NCBI GenBank assembly: GCA_001695595.3
Contig: MBPM02000006.1
Location: 930,001 to 994,000, forward strand
Direction of reading: 5' to 3'
Length of the DNA stretch: 64,000 nucleotides
DNA from: Plasmopara viticola
Taxonomy: Eukaryota; Oomycota; Peronosporomycetes; Peronosporales; Peronosporaceae
Part shown: one piece after another, positions 1 to 9,942 of the stretch
How the letters are laid out: each line of letters starts with the position of its first letter
Position numbering within the stretch: position 1 is the first letter of the stretch
The notes under the pieces: generated by a model
The model's database searches: none
Told to the model about the DNA's origin: nothing
Seen by the model: only the letters and a program-made list of their open reading frames with translations
Translations under genes and position numbers: made by a program

Positions 1-1684
1 TTTGGCTTGCCTTCGTTTGGCCAAACTAATTTTGGTCTAGCCATAATTGTAGGCTCGATGTCTTTCATTGAAGAAACTGGACCGAGTTCTGAGTTAGTGA
101 TGACTTAGACCGGAGGCATTTTTGGTTAAACTATACCTGGCGGTTGTGTGAACGAAGACAACCAACAATATGAGCCGGTGTAATAAATACCGGCGGTGTA
201 CCTTTTTGGACAAACCAGTCATAAATGAGTCCGTCCGTGGCGTCATCTGGTAGGCGCTAAAGGTCCACATAATACCAGAAACTCTACTTGGAATAAGGTT
301 GAACTTTAATTTGCGACCGCAAATGGTCAAAGTTGTACCACCCAATCTTCTGCACACCTCCCGATCGGTGCACTGAAAACGTACTCCAGCATTACGAATA
401 AGTCTCGAAGATGGGCCAAATTAGACGACCACAACGGTGTCTGCGGCGTTGAACCGAGTGAGGTCATTATTTCCGTATCAATAAAACTTGACGTGAGCTT
501 TCTAGCCAAAATCCACATTGGAAGGTATTGTTCGAGAGAGATTTGCAGGGGTACTCCAGCTAAAGTGGCGAAACGTTATGTTGTGGGTCTCGGTCTGAAC
601 CCTACATAGCAGCTTCCGCCTTCTCAAAAATAGCATCAGCCGGACGCGAAAACTCGGCTCTTGGTGCTGCATTTTGTCATGTCTGGCGCCATTTTTTGTC
701 CTTTAGGGACCCGTCATGTTTAAACAGGCAAGAAATACCTTTCATGTTTATTCTTCTTTATTGCCAATACCCGGACACAGTGTAAACTTCGGTAGCTGTT
801 GAGCTCGGCACGACCCGTTAAACGGGGGGTGGGTGGGTGGAGCAAGAGCGATTTGACGGCTGAAAAAGTGGGCGAGCGAAGCTTGGGCCTGTCGCTGCCC
901 GCTTTCGATGTAGCTGGCAAATTGCGGAATTACAACTTTTTCTATAGTCCGCTTACTCCCCTGAGCTCTTGTAAATAATGTAGCCATCGTTTACAAACTT
1001 TTTGTGGCAAGACCTTATAAGCAACACGAGTACGGCCACATTAACGATAGCTTGAATTGTAATTTTGCAGGACAATTACAACTGCCGTTAAACAGAGGCG
1101 GCTTTTTGTCTAATATGTCGAATATTGATCCTACAGAAAAAATATTGTACTTTGCCGCCCGGTGGTTGGCGAGCTACTGTACTAATAAGAGACCTGAATC
1201 TGGGCCGACGGGTGCGAGTAGTGTTCTTATGAGTTTGTTTTTGTAACGAGGTGTTAAATATATTGAGCATTGGTCACACAATAGCTTTCAAGAGGGATAC
1301 TGCAAGGACATTTAGGTATCATTAAATGCTGTTATCATTGTCGGCGATAACAATGACGCCAATACCATCATCACTTTGAAAAGAACATTATATTTCGGAA
1401 TGATGCCATCGCGTCTGATCACTATTTCTGCGCAAAATTAAGCGCGCATCGACCTATGATGACCTAAATCTCGACGAAAAGTACGCTACAAAAGAGGCGA
1501 AATCCCAAGAAGAGCGCGCCGAAGAGACGAGGAGTGGTCTCAGAACTTGAATGCATGACGATCGAACCTGTGGCAACTCATGCAATCGAAAATGCGCGTT
1601 GTAGTTCACGACGCACATACATGAATTAGCTCGACACAAACAACTCTGGAATGCGCTCACTACAAACCACTGTATGCTTATAAC
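1..1684. other. Gene-poor left edge, nothing recognised
   Basis: Only short open frames occur here on either strand (for example 94-357 and 327-518 on minus, 1004-1246 on plus). None shows a motif I recognise. The frames at 94-518 on minus may be pieces of one decayed reading frame, because continuous protein-like text can be followed only by switching frame. No tRNA, rRNA or terminal repeat was seen. Confidence 0.4.
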
Positions 1685-1746
1685 AGCTCGAAAATTATAC
1701 TATATATAGATGAACACAAAAGCTTATCTAAACAGCACTCTTTTTT

Positions 1747-2903
1747 CGGAAAAGGTTGGGGTGACGCCCTTCTTCCAAGCGCGGGGGCTAAATGCTCGCG
1801 CGCTTCGGGCAGGTGCTCTTGGGCATCTGCAGGTCTCTAACGAGTCTCACCCTCGACGCGACGGTCTCCAGCACCAGGCCAAACCCCCTTCCACGCCCTT
1901 AACCGCGCCAACCGCATCCGGATTGGCTCCTTTAATGTGAATTCTCTAGGTTCGAAGCGCAAGAAGCACGAAACACTCCACGAAGATCTCCGGCGCTACC
2001 GCGTCGATATCCTTGGCCTCCGAGAAACCAAGATCCACGATAGAGGTGAGCACCGCATTGATGACTTCCTTTTAACCCTAAAAAAAAAAACGAAGCCAAG
2101 ACCGATGTCACCGAACTCCGCCGCCACTGCAACCCGTCGGGCGCCACTCGACACGCCCGATCCCGAGAAGAAACCTGGCGCCACTCTTAGAAGCTCGGAA
2201 CACTCCTCGGCGATATTGAAGATCTATTCCGACGCAAGTCCCTGGCCACCCTCGCGCTCCACCGCCTCTGGTCCGTCTGGCTCCGCCCCACGCTCATCTC
2301 ATCCAAGATCCGCATTCGATTGTACAACACTTACGTTTTACCGATTCTGCTGTACAACTGCGCCACCTGGGCTCTTACCGAGTCAGAGCTCCACGGCCTC
2401 GAGAGTTTTCATCGCCGCCAGCTTCGCTACGCTCTTGGCTATCGCTACCCCCGACACATTTCGATGCAAGACTCTACAACCTCTTTGATGAGCGGCCGCT
2501 GAGACTACGACTGACACAAGCTCGCTGGCGCCTGTTTGGCCATGTACTTCGCCGCAATCCCGACATTCCAGCTTACCTCCAGATGCGTGCCTACTTCTTC
2601 TCCACCGCAGCAAAATGGCGCGGACGTCCTCGCACCACGCTCCTCTCAACACTCGACCACAACCTTGTTTCCCGTGGCTCCGGCTTTCGACTCCGGATAG
2701 CACAAGACCTCGAAGTGGTACGTACCCTTGTACAAGACCGAAAGAACTGGAAGACCCTCACGACCTCGGTGCTGGATGCACTGTTCGCCGAACGAGACCC
2801 GACGTATGCGGACACCACTCTATGCCGTGGACTAGCCAGACTGAGCCTAGCACGTGCATACCTTGGCAACGCGATAACGTAATACATTACATTACATTAT
2901 AAA
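1747..2903 (+). mobile_element. Internally deleted non-LTR retrotransposon, copy A (1.15 kb)
   Basis: The 5' part encodes the start of an AP-endonuclease-like domain, with the frame NSLGSKRKKHETLHEDLRRY followed by ILGLRETK, which matches the N-terminal N and ET motifs of LINE endonucleases. After an 11-A tract at about 2081-2091 the sequence jumps to the C-terminal part of a LINE reverse-transcriptase ORF (YNTYVLPILLYNCATWAL, RWRLFGHVLRR, AKWRGRPRTTL). The catalytic RT core is missing, so the element is non-autonomous. It ends in a pentanucleotide tail of ATTAC units at about 2880-2900. A 23-bp direct repeat flanks it. Frames are broken, for example by a single-base loss near 2467. It is one arm of the palindrome. 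Confidence 0.85.
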
Positions 2904-3076
2904 AGCTCGAAAATTATACTATATATGTAATGTAATTATTATTTTTTTTCGAGCTTTTATAATGTAGTCTTTCCGCGTTTGTCCGAGCCGAAGAGTTCGA
3001 CTTGATATTACATTATAAAAGCTCGAAAAAAAAAAATAATTACATTACATATATAGTATAATTTTCGAGCTTTTAT

Positions 3077-4214
3077 AATGTAATGTAATGTATTACGTTA
3101 TCGCGTTGCCAAGGTATGCACGTGCTAGGCTCAGTCTGGCTAGTCCACGGCATAGAGTGGTGTCCGCATACGTCGGGTCTCGTTCGGCGAACAGTGCATC
3201 CAGCACCGAGGTCGTGAGGGTCTTCCAGTTCTTTCGGTCTTGTACAAGGGTACGTACCACTTCGAGGTCTTGTGCTATCCGGAGTCGAAAGCCGGAGCCA
3301 CGGGAAACAAGGTTGTGGTCGAGTGTTGAGAGGAGCGTGGTGCGGGGACGTCCGCGCCATTTTGCTGCGGTGGAGAAGAAGTAGGCACGCATCTGGAGGT
3401 AAGCTGGAATGTCGGGATTGCGGCGAAGTACATGGCCAAACAGGCGCCAGCGAGCTTGTGTCAGTCGTAGTCTCAGCGGCCGCTCATCAAAGAGGTTGTA
3501 GAGTCTTGCATTCGAAATGTGTCGGGGGTAGCGATAGCCAAGAGCGTAGCGAAGCTGGCGGCGATGAAAACTCTCGAGGCCGTGGAGCTCTGACTCGGTA
3601 AGAGCCCAGGTGGCGCAGTTGTACAGCAGAATCGGTAAAACGTAGGTGTTGTACAGTCGAATGCGGGTCTTGGGTGAGATGAGCGTGGGGCGGAGCCAGA
3701 CGGACCAGAGGCGGTGGAGCGCGAGGGTGGCCAGGGACTTGCGTCGGGATAGATCTTCAATATCGCCGAGGAGTGTTCCGAACTTCTTAGTGTGGCGCCA
3801 GGTTTCTTCTCGGGATCGGGCGTGTCGAGTGGCGCCCGACGGGTTGCAGTGGCGGCGGAGTTCGGTGACATCGGTCTTGGCTTCGTTTTTTTTTTTTTTT
3901 CAGGGTTAAAAGGAAGTCATCAATGCGGTGCTCACCTCTATCGTGGATCTTGGTTTCTCGGAGGCCAAGGATATCGACGCGGTAGCGCCGGAGATCTTCG
4001 TGGAGTGTTTCGTGCTTCTTGCGCTTCGAACCTAGAGAATTCACATTAAAGGAGCCAATCCGGATGCGGTTGGCGCGGTTAAGGGCGTGGAAGGGGGTTT
4101 GGCCTGGTGCTGGAGACCGTCGCGTCGAGGGTGAGACTCGGTAGAGACCTGCAGATGCCCAAGAGCACCTGCCCGAAGCGCGCGAGCGTTTAGCCCCCGC
4201 GCTTGGAAGGAGGG
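3077..4214 (-). mobile_element. Internally deleted non-LTR retrotransposon, copy B (inverted arm)
   Basis: This is the inverted partner of the copy at 1747-2903. It carries the same endonuclease N-terminus, the same junction (here a 15-A tract preceded by CCCTG on its sense strand) and the same RT C-terminal segment. The pentanucleotide tail faces the centre of the palindrome. The first 20 or so bases of the family 5' end (GGAAAAGGTTGGGG) are missing. The endonuclease reading frame is longer here (3787-4299 gives 170 aa including upstream non-element codons) and contains RIGSFNVNSLGSKRK. Confidence 0.85.
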
Positions 4215-5002
4215 ATATATATAAACAAAAAAGCTTATGTAAACAGTAGAGCGCTCTTGAAATTTTAACGCAAGCAAATAATATTATGCTATTTTTCATC
4301 GAGTAAGAGACATTCGTGTATGAGGAACAATATTCTATTACCGGCGTATTTACTTATCGTCATAGGGTATATGGAAAGAAAAAGTGCCTTGGCACTGATA
4401 CATACCCATTTTAGACCGTCCTATTGGCTCACCTGCTGGCTACAATGCTGTCTTTTATTACAAGATTTTAGTCTTATTACCGTTTCTTAAATATTTTAAA
4501 GGTAGGATTTATCTAAGCTCAACAATGGCCTGCATTGAATATAGGCTGTTGAGCTGAGTGTTGGATCTGAAAGAAATTGGACAACGCAACAATGTACAAC
4601 CTCCATCCATGGCAGGCGTGCAAAAAGTTCGGTGCTTGCGTCTATGCAGCGAGAATCGATACGTTGCTAGTGGTCAAGTTTGTGATTGAGATTGTAAATG
4701 ATCTTCTGCCTGGTGATGTTTGCTCAAACCCGTCTAATCTTTGTGAAGCTTGTTTTTCTGAAAATTATTTGCTGTACGAGTAAATTTTGGCGCTTTATCT
4801 CCTCGGGTCATGCCACCAATTGAAATGAATGACTGGACGCCGAGTGGCTTTTTTAAAAAAACGACAATGGCGGAGCTGATGTCGGCACTTTTTTTTGCTA
4901 GATACCAGGTAGTTCTGCTTGTACATCAGCGAGAACAACACTTTGGTCCAGTCACGCAAAAATCTTTTTTATAAGTTAGGAATTTGCCAACACTTTCTTG
5001 TC

Positions 5003-5496
5003 ATGAGTGGTGCGCGTTTTGCGCGAGGAGTTCTGAATTCGTTTTGCCGTCAAGTCCGTGGTACCAGATGAATACTCTCTCTGAGACAAAGCAATTTTAT
5101 CGCACTTTGATGCATCATTCAGCGTGTTCGTCGGTCACCTTGATTGTACCGGCAGGTAAAACTGCGCTCCAGCGCGGACAGCGTTGCGAAGGAAGTGCAA
5201 CGAGTCCTTGTAGATTTATAAGAAAGGGGAAGGAAATGTGTGGGAGACTCTGCGCTTCGCAAAAGGCTGCTTTCTTCAATCGAAACGAAGCAATTGCACG
5301 TTCTATTCAAAGACTAATTTGCAATTTTTCATCTTGGCGACTTGAAACTGTCTACTTCAGCTCTGGCGCCTTCCCGAAGTTCGCACTCCATTGTTCCAGC
5401 CTGCTTTGTGGGCACCACTTCAAAAATAAAATGACGCTGTGCTATTTTATCATTAGATCCAAGTATACTAATTTAAATCATAAAGAAGACGAGTGA
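5003..5496 (+). CDS. Possible small spliced gene, unidentified
   Basis: I do not recognise this. An ATG at 5003 opens a basic N-terminus (MSGARFARGVLNSFCRQVR) like a mitochondrial presequence, and the exon could end at a GTACCAG donor near 5060. An acceptor ending in GGCAG near 5156 would join in frame to a long frame that runs to a stop at 5494-5496. The downstream frame is cysteine-rich and lacks obvious domains, so it may be fortuitous. A single unspliced frame (4984-5496, 170 codons) is the alternative. Confidence is low because neither version shows conservation I can judge. Confidence 0.2.
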
Positions 5497-5975
5497 CACG
5501 CCAACGAAAGTTCATAGAGTATATGCCGCACTTGTGCGCTAGGCTGTCATGTGTTAATGCTCGACATTTTATAATCCATCAACAAAGGTTGGCCACCCGA
5601 ATTGCTAAAATTAAGATTTAATATTAAGATTGGTCTTATATGCGGCAATGCTTCACATTCTAATAGAAGCAAAAAGACGCCTTTGCTACTAAAAGAAGTT
5701 GAGTTGCTCGTCTTCACCAAGCGTTAATGCACGAAGTCGCGTGAAAATTTCTGCTCGCAGTCGTCGAGCTGTATCTCAAAACAAATGTGGACTGCAACGC
5801 TTTTAAGAGTCCACTACATCACGCGTGGACCAATTAATTTAACCGACGAAACCGCGGTTTTAGGTGAGTGGGTTGCATTGATACAAGCGTGCAAAAAGCA
5901 TGTAATCGTATGCTGAAATCTTCCCGATCCCTGGTACCAGTACATATTGCGATGGTGTCCTTGCTCACATGTTCT

Positions 5976-6065
5976 CCCAAGAACCAAAGAACTCTATGGA
6001 AGTGGGAGTGATATGGCTGGCCCAAGAACTAAAGAACTCAATGGAAGTGGGAGTGATATGGCTGT
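5976..6065 (+). repeat. 45-bp tandem duplication
   Basis: Two adjacent 45-bp units at 5976-6020 and 6021-6065 differ at only a few positions. The unit is a multiple of three and encodes PRTKEL(Y/N)GSGSDMA twice within a short plus-strand frame (5947-6150). The frame has no other support as a gene. Confidence 0.85.
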
Positions 6066-6571
6066 TGACAGGAGGACTCAAGTTAATTTAACGACCACAC
6101 AACCTTCCCTGTACCAGGAGTGCAAATTGTTGCGATTTAAGCCTTGTTAAGTTTCTGTGGGATTGCTTGTAACTCTCCACTAAAACGACATAGGCTTTTG
6201 CTGAAACGCAACAATGTCGGACAATGTCATTTCGAAAAAGATTAACAGGCATTACCCCTGAAGATTAACAAGACGCCATAAAGTAGGAAGTAGTGGTAAG
6301 ATTAGGTGCGTTGTTGATTTATTTTGTGCTTACAAAGCCAAGGAAAAGTGTGTTCACAATTAGCACGGCTAAAAATGAAACAATTAGTGTGCTAACAATT
6401 CGCGTGATCCCGACTTGGTAGCTTCGACCTGCTTCGCAGCAGGAGTTAGCAAGTTATAAAAAACACACACGGGAAACGCCCGCGCGGTTTCATCTCAGCG
6501 GCCACGCCGCCAGAGGTGTTAGGACGTGGAGCATTATGTCGTTTTCTTGATACCTCAAACACGAGACTTCA

Positions 6572-6955
6572 TTGCCAACAATGCCTCAAAATGGTTCATC
6601 GCTCTCGACACGTGGACGTACTTTACGTCGCCTCTCGCTTGTCGAGGGCTATAATCTTTACCTTTTGGCAACAATTATCGACGGAATGCCATTGTACCAG
6701 TCAAAAGCTGAGAACCGAAAAGTGTTTGACAAGCCAGAGAAGTGCTACGAACAAGATTCCGAGACTTTATCGCAGCGCTCGCGGTTTTTGATTCGAACGG
6801 CACAAGGCGTGAAGTTTGAAAGCCCTCAGTCTTTAGAATACAAGAAAAAGTTGGAAAACCTTGCGGTGCTCGCAACGAGTCCGAATACTTCCCCAAGCAA
6901 CGCCTTGCTTGCTCAAAAGGCCTTAAAGTACCGTCACAAGTCAAAAAGAAGTTGA
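6572..6955 (+). CDS. Small uncharacterised paralogous protein, member 1
   Basis: A 127-aa single-exon frame of unknown function. It belongs to a family with three other members in this window (8247-8624, 32717-33094, 36485-36886). The shared block sits in the C-terminal half: a basic-serine stretch, then TAQGV(K/V)F, a variable lysine-rich linker, L..LA.S.....N(A/V)L(L/I)A(K/Q)KAL(K/R)YR, and a basic tail. Here it reads IRTAQGVKFES and NALLAQKALKYRHKSKR. The N-terminal half is not alignable by eye. There is no signal peptide or membrane segment. The upstream ATG at 6572 (MPTMPQNG) was chosen; the second ATG three codons later is equally possible. The protein is strongly basic, so a nucleic-acid or scaffold role is conceivable but not shown. 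Confidence 0.7.
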   Translation: MPTMPQNGSSLSTRGRTLRRLSLVEGYNLYLLATIIDGMPLYQSKAENRKVFDKPEKCYEQDSETLSQRSRFLIRTAQGVKFESPQSLEYKKKLENLAVLATSPNTSPSNALLAQKALKYRHKSKRS

Positions 6956-7042
6956 TTTTGTACCATAAAAATGCAAATAAATGTTAGGGATCGATACCTC
7001 TTGAGACTCTTTGTATGACAGACTTTAACTTCTTTGTTTTTT

Positions 7043-7729
7043 TTAGCCACAACCGCGCTGCTTCTCTCGCTTCATCGTTCTCTTCTTGGACTTGTCCTTG
7101 CGTGCCTTATCCTTGGCCAATAGCTCTTTTTCATACTTGACTTTTTCTTCATGCTCCTTCTTCATCTTCTCTCTCATTGAGTTCTGCGCCTCTTGCACTC
7201 TTTGTCGATTAGAATTGATCGGGCCCACTTCCTCCACGACCTGGTCCCTATCCTTACTCTTCACAACGTTGCCTTCCTCGTCAAAACCAGACAGGATCGT
7301 CAGGCCATACACACTGATTAGCTGCTCGCGGGCCCTCATCTCCTCGCGCGTCATATTCTTGAGACGATCGGCTACCTTTTGTTTCTCTTGCCTCGCTGCC
7401 TCCTCGGCCTCCTGCCGCTCTTTCTCTCTCACTTGCACATTTTTCATATTCTTTTCCACTAATTCAAGCTCAATTACTTGCTGAGACCGTTTTTGCTCAT
7501 CCTGGAGCAACTTTACCACGTCTCGAGTCATATTTGCCGCGTCGAGTGTCTCGTCCACAACGTTCGAAGCTACTTGACCATCTCCTGCACCTAAGAACAC
7601 GGCAATTACGTTGTCTACCCGCTCATTTACGTCCATGTCCTCATCTCGTAATAGACCCATTGCATAATCAACGTATACCGATGCATCCAGATTAAGGATT
7701 GACACCTTGTCACGCACCCAGGCTTCCAT
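7043..7729 (-). CDS. CCDC43: CCDC43-like coiled-coil protein
   Basis: The frame encodes about 228 aa from MEAWVRDKV at 7729. The N-terminal 55 residues form a compact helical domain (AWVRDKVSILNLDASVYVDY, then LLRDEDMDVNERVDNVI) matching the PWI-like start of CCDC43 proteins, which usually open with W.......L..D...Y..YI.G.L..E. A long charged coiled coil follows (VIELELVEKNMKNVQVREKE and onwards), ending in a lysine-rich tail. Family members are about 220 aa. An in-frame ATG lies 84 nt upstream at 7813, but its extra 28 residues look non-coding and do not fit the family, so I prefer 7729. The molecular function of the family is poorly defined. It sits between two members of the small paralogous family. 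Confidence 0.75.
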   Translation of the reverse strand: MEAWVRDKVSILNLDASVYVDYAMGLLRDEDMDVNERVDNVIAVFLGAGDGQVASNVVDETLDAANMTRDVVKLLQDEQKRSQQVIELELVEKNMKNVQVREKERQEAEEAARQEKQKVADRLKNMTREEMRAREQLISVYGLTILSGFDEEGNVVKSKDRDQVVEEVGPINSNRQRVQEAQNSMREKMKKEHEEKVKYEKELLAKDKARKDKSKKRTMKREKQRGCG

Positions 7730-8246
7730 GACTTTGACGTGAATGGTGTAACCACAATAATTGTGTGTACCACTAAATTGAGCATTGGGTCCAGAAAGCT
7801 CCGTTTTTTGCAAAATTGATAGAACTGGCCATACCGTCCGCTGTCATACTCCACTAGCGGACAGAGAAACTATAGGTTTATAACTCAAACTACATCGTGT
7901 AACCTTGTCGCTGAAAAAAGTGACACGATAAAGACTTGAATAGAGTCGCGGTAGACATCACGATGATTCTAGCGCTGCTTGTCACACTGCGTCCCTCATT
8001 ACGATAAAGCGTACAATGTTTTTCTAACTGGCTGGAAGTATACGACCCCTTTTTTGTATAAGATAGGGAACACGACATTGAAGCTTTGCCAATTTGACCT
8101 GCAAAATTTTATAGTAGGGGATCAAGGTACACTCGATGGTATTAAATACTACACTAGCTTTATGCTTTAGGCCATCACGACACAATAAACAACATCTAAT
8201 TCCTCCCTTTTCTTGCTGGACCGGGCTTCCAGCTTTAAGATTTAAT
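7730..8246. other. Intergenic, nothing recognised
   Basis: About 500 bp separate the CCDC43-like start from the end of the next minus-strand gene. Only short frames of 60-75 codons occur. The tail ends of both neighbouring transcripts probably fall here. Confidence 0.4.
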
Positions 8247-8624
8247 TCATGCCATGATGCAGTGACGCTCGAGCACTTTGCGATACCGCAACGCCTTCTT
8301 GGCTAACAGCACATTGCTCTGCGAGCTAGACGGCGTCGACGCCAGCGTCATAAGACTATTGACCTTAGACTGATACTTTTGGCACTTGAACACGACGCCT
8401 TGTGCCGTGCAGATGAAGCCCTCGGATTTAGAGCGGTGCTTCAGCGCTGCAAAGCACTCATTGCCGTGATGTACGGCTTGAACGAATGAGTGCTGATCGT
8501 CCGCGAGCTCCTTGGGTGATTGCAATAAGGTAGAATCCTTCGCAACGTTGTTGGCCGGCGTGGTCAAGTAGTCAAAGTTGTAGATCTCGGACAGTGAGCG
8601 GCCATGCGAAGTAAGTGTCGACAT
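8247..8624 (-). CDS. Small uncharacterised paralogous protein, member 2
   Basis: A 125-aa frame of unknown function on the strand opposite to member 1. It carries the fullest form of the family block: KHRSKSEGFICTAQGVVF, a lysine-rich linker, LMTLASTPSSSQSNVLLAKK and ALRYRK. The stretch LKHRSKSE..ICTAQGVVF is shared almost exactly with the member at 36485-36886, so these two are the closest pair. The N-terminus has an SLSEIYNFDYL segment not seen in the others. No membrane or export signal. Start taken at the first ATG (MSTLTSHG) at 8624. Confidence 0.75.
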   Translation of the reverse strand: MSTLTSHGRSLSEIYNFDYLTTPANNVAKDSTLLQSPKELADDQHSFVQAVHHGNECFAALKHRSKSEGFICTAQGVVFKCQKYQSKVNSLMTLASTPSSSQSNVLLAKKALRYRKVLERHCIMA

Positions 8625-9223
8625 GTCGGGTTCCTCGCAAATGTCTGAATGCGGTGTCCGACGGACTTTGTCGGCCTGGAGGTCGCGTGTTCCGTGCAGC
8701 TGCCTTTAAGTAGACAGGCTTTCAGCGGAAACTTCTGGCGACTCATCCCGTTCGATGATACTTTTCGTCAGATTTCGTTGCAGCGCTACTGGAAAGTCTC
8801 GACGTAATTTACACTGGTTTAAACAAAGGATTTGAAGCAAACTGTATCATATACGAAACAATGTAATAGCGCTTGAAAGCATGTAAGGATTTGAACTTTT
8901 ACAGCCGGATGTGGGCAATGCAAGGTGATGTGCGCTTTAATCTGCCGATTGTTCTACAGACGATCCTCGTGCTCAGTTACTGACAAATATTTTTTGCGTT
9001 TCTAAAATGTAATATGATTGTTTTTAATATGGTTGCCGTTGATCCTAACATTAATGACATAGATGACTATTGTTGCGAAAAGGGTATGATGATGGCCATT
9101 GTATACCAATGCTGTCCTAGCACTGGATCTACTCGTCCTTCGTTTCACGATAACAATTGGTCAGAAATAGAAAGATTACGAGCAAGCAAAGCGAGCGTGC
9201 ACGTTTGTGGAGTAAGCATGGAA

Positions 9224-9254
9224 ATGCAACTATGCTTCTATTGCATAGTTGCAT
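9224..9254. repeat. Perfect 12-bp inverted repeat
   Basis: ATGCAACTATGC at 9224-9235 is followed, after a 7-nt loop, by its exact reverse complement at 9243-9254. It could form a DNA cruciform or an RNA hairpin. No poly-T run follows and no neighbouring gene ends here, so a terminator role is not supported. Confidence 0.85.
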
Positions 9255-9291
9255 GGGGAGGTCTCCATGCAACAGACCGTGTGGGTCTATT

Positions 9292-9373
9292 GCCAGGTTT
9301 GCTTGCAATACATGTAATTTTACCACGTATTTGCCAGGTTTGCTTGCAGTACATGTAATATTACCCCGCATTT
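9292..9373 (+). repeat. 41-bp tandem duplication
   Basis: The unit beginning GCCAGGTTTGCTTGCA and continuing with ACATGTAAT and TTACC occurs twice with a 41-bp period and a few substitutions. Confidence 0.8.
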
Positions 9374-9942
9374 ATATGTTAGGTCGGAGAAAGTCGGAGG
9401 TCGGATCTTTTGCAGTTATATTATAAGTGATACATTACGACGTGGTGGCTGCCATAGAACACGCGTCGCAAATCCAACAGTCGCTACATGTGAAGGGGGT
9501 ACGAAAGGATTGCTTGGGCGAAAAGCACACTGTCTCGCCTGGCTGCAGCAATGATTGCTGCCATACAAAGCACTGATTAGTCGTCTCCATAAGACTGGCA
9601 TACAACAAACAATGATGTTGAGAGGTTCACAATCCCAGAATTCTTATTCCATTGACCAACGTATGGGTGCGTGTTTTTGCGATCGCTCCCAATGCACCTT
9701 TAGCCTCGAAATAGTGGTCTAGTGTTAAAAAGGACAGTGGGTGTCAGATGGGAGGATAAAATCTATAGAAACAACTTTTTGTTCAGGAACCAGCGGAGAA
9801 GCTTAGTGCCGTCTGATGCTCAGCTGTTCCAACGCATGCATAGCTCATGTTACGATTAAATTTTTGCAGGTACAGAACAAGAATCTTTCGATTCAGCTAT
9901 GTTAAATACTTGTGATCTATGAATTGCAACCGGGATAACGAA

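Larger units (their letters stand above)
1685..4246. repeat. Large palindrome of two tail-to-tail retroelement copies
   Basis: Positions 1763-2966 and 3009-4214 are inverted copies of each other around a 42-nt unique spacer (2967-3008). Several predicted peptides are identical from both arms. The few differences include one missing nucleotide near 2467 and a shorter A tract in the left arm. A 23-bp direct repeat (starts AGCTCGAAAATT) lies at 1685-1707 and 2904-2926, flanking the left element. Related direct-orientation flanks, each containing AAAAGCTTAT then TAAACAG, lie at about 1718-1736 and 4227-4246, outside the whole structure. The arms are so similar that the duplication must be recent, or it is an assembly fold-back. 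Confidence 0.9.
4247..6571. other. Gene-poor stretch between retroelement and first gene island
   Basis: It holds short open frames with no recognisable domain, the longest being a possible spliced frame at 5003-5496 and a 68-codon frame at 4577-4783, plus a short tandem duplication at 5976-6065. Otherwise AT-rich and unremarkable. Confidence 0.4.
8625..9942. other. Intergenic with small repeats
   Basis: No gene recognised. The stretch holds a perfect 12-bp hairpin (9224-9254) and a 41-bp tandem duplication around 9292-9373. The longest plus-strand frame (9014-9358, 114 codons) crosses both features and has no recognisable domain. Confidence 0.4.

Noticed and set aside
1..518. Integrase or gag-pol fragment at the left edge
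   Set aside because: Frames at 94-518 look protein-like, but I found no zinc finger, DDE residues or chromodomain to support it.
2591..2887. Open frames of 95-100 codons on the minus strand of the retroelement copies
   Set aside because: They are shadow frames of the RT C-terminal ORF; the coding signature (LFGHVLRR, WRGRPRTTL) is on the sense strand.
8885..8960. tRNA-like stretch containing GGATTTGAAC on plus (TTCAAATCC on minus)
   Set aside because: The T-loop-like motif is there, but the flanking bases do not form a standard T stem, and no acceptor, D or anticodon arm can be drawn.
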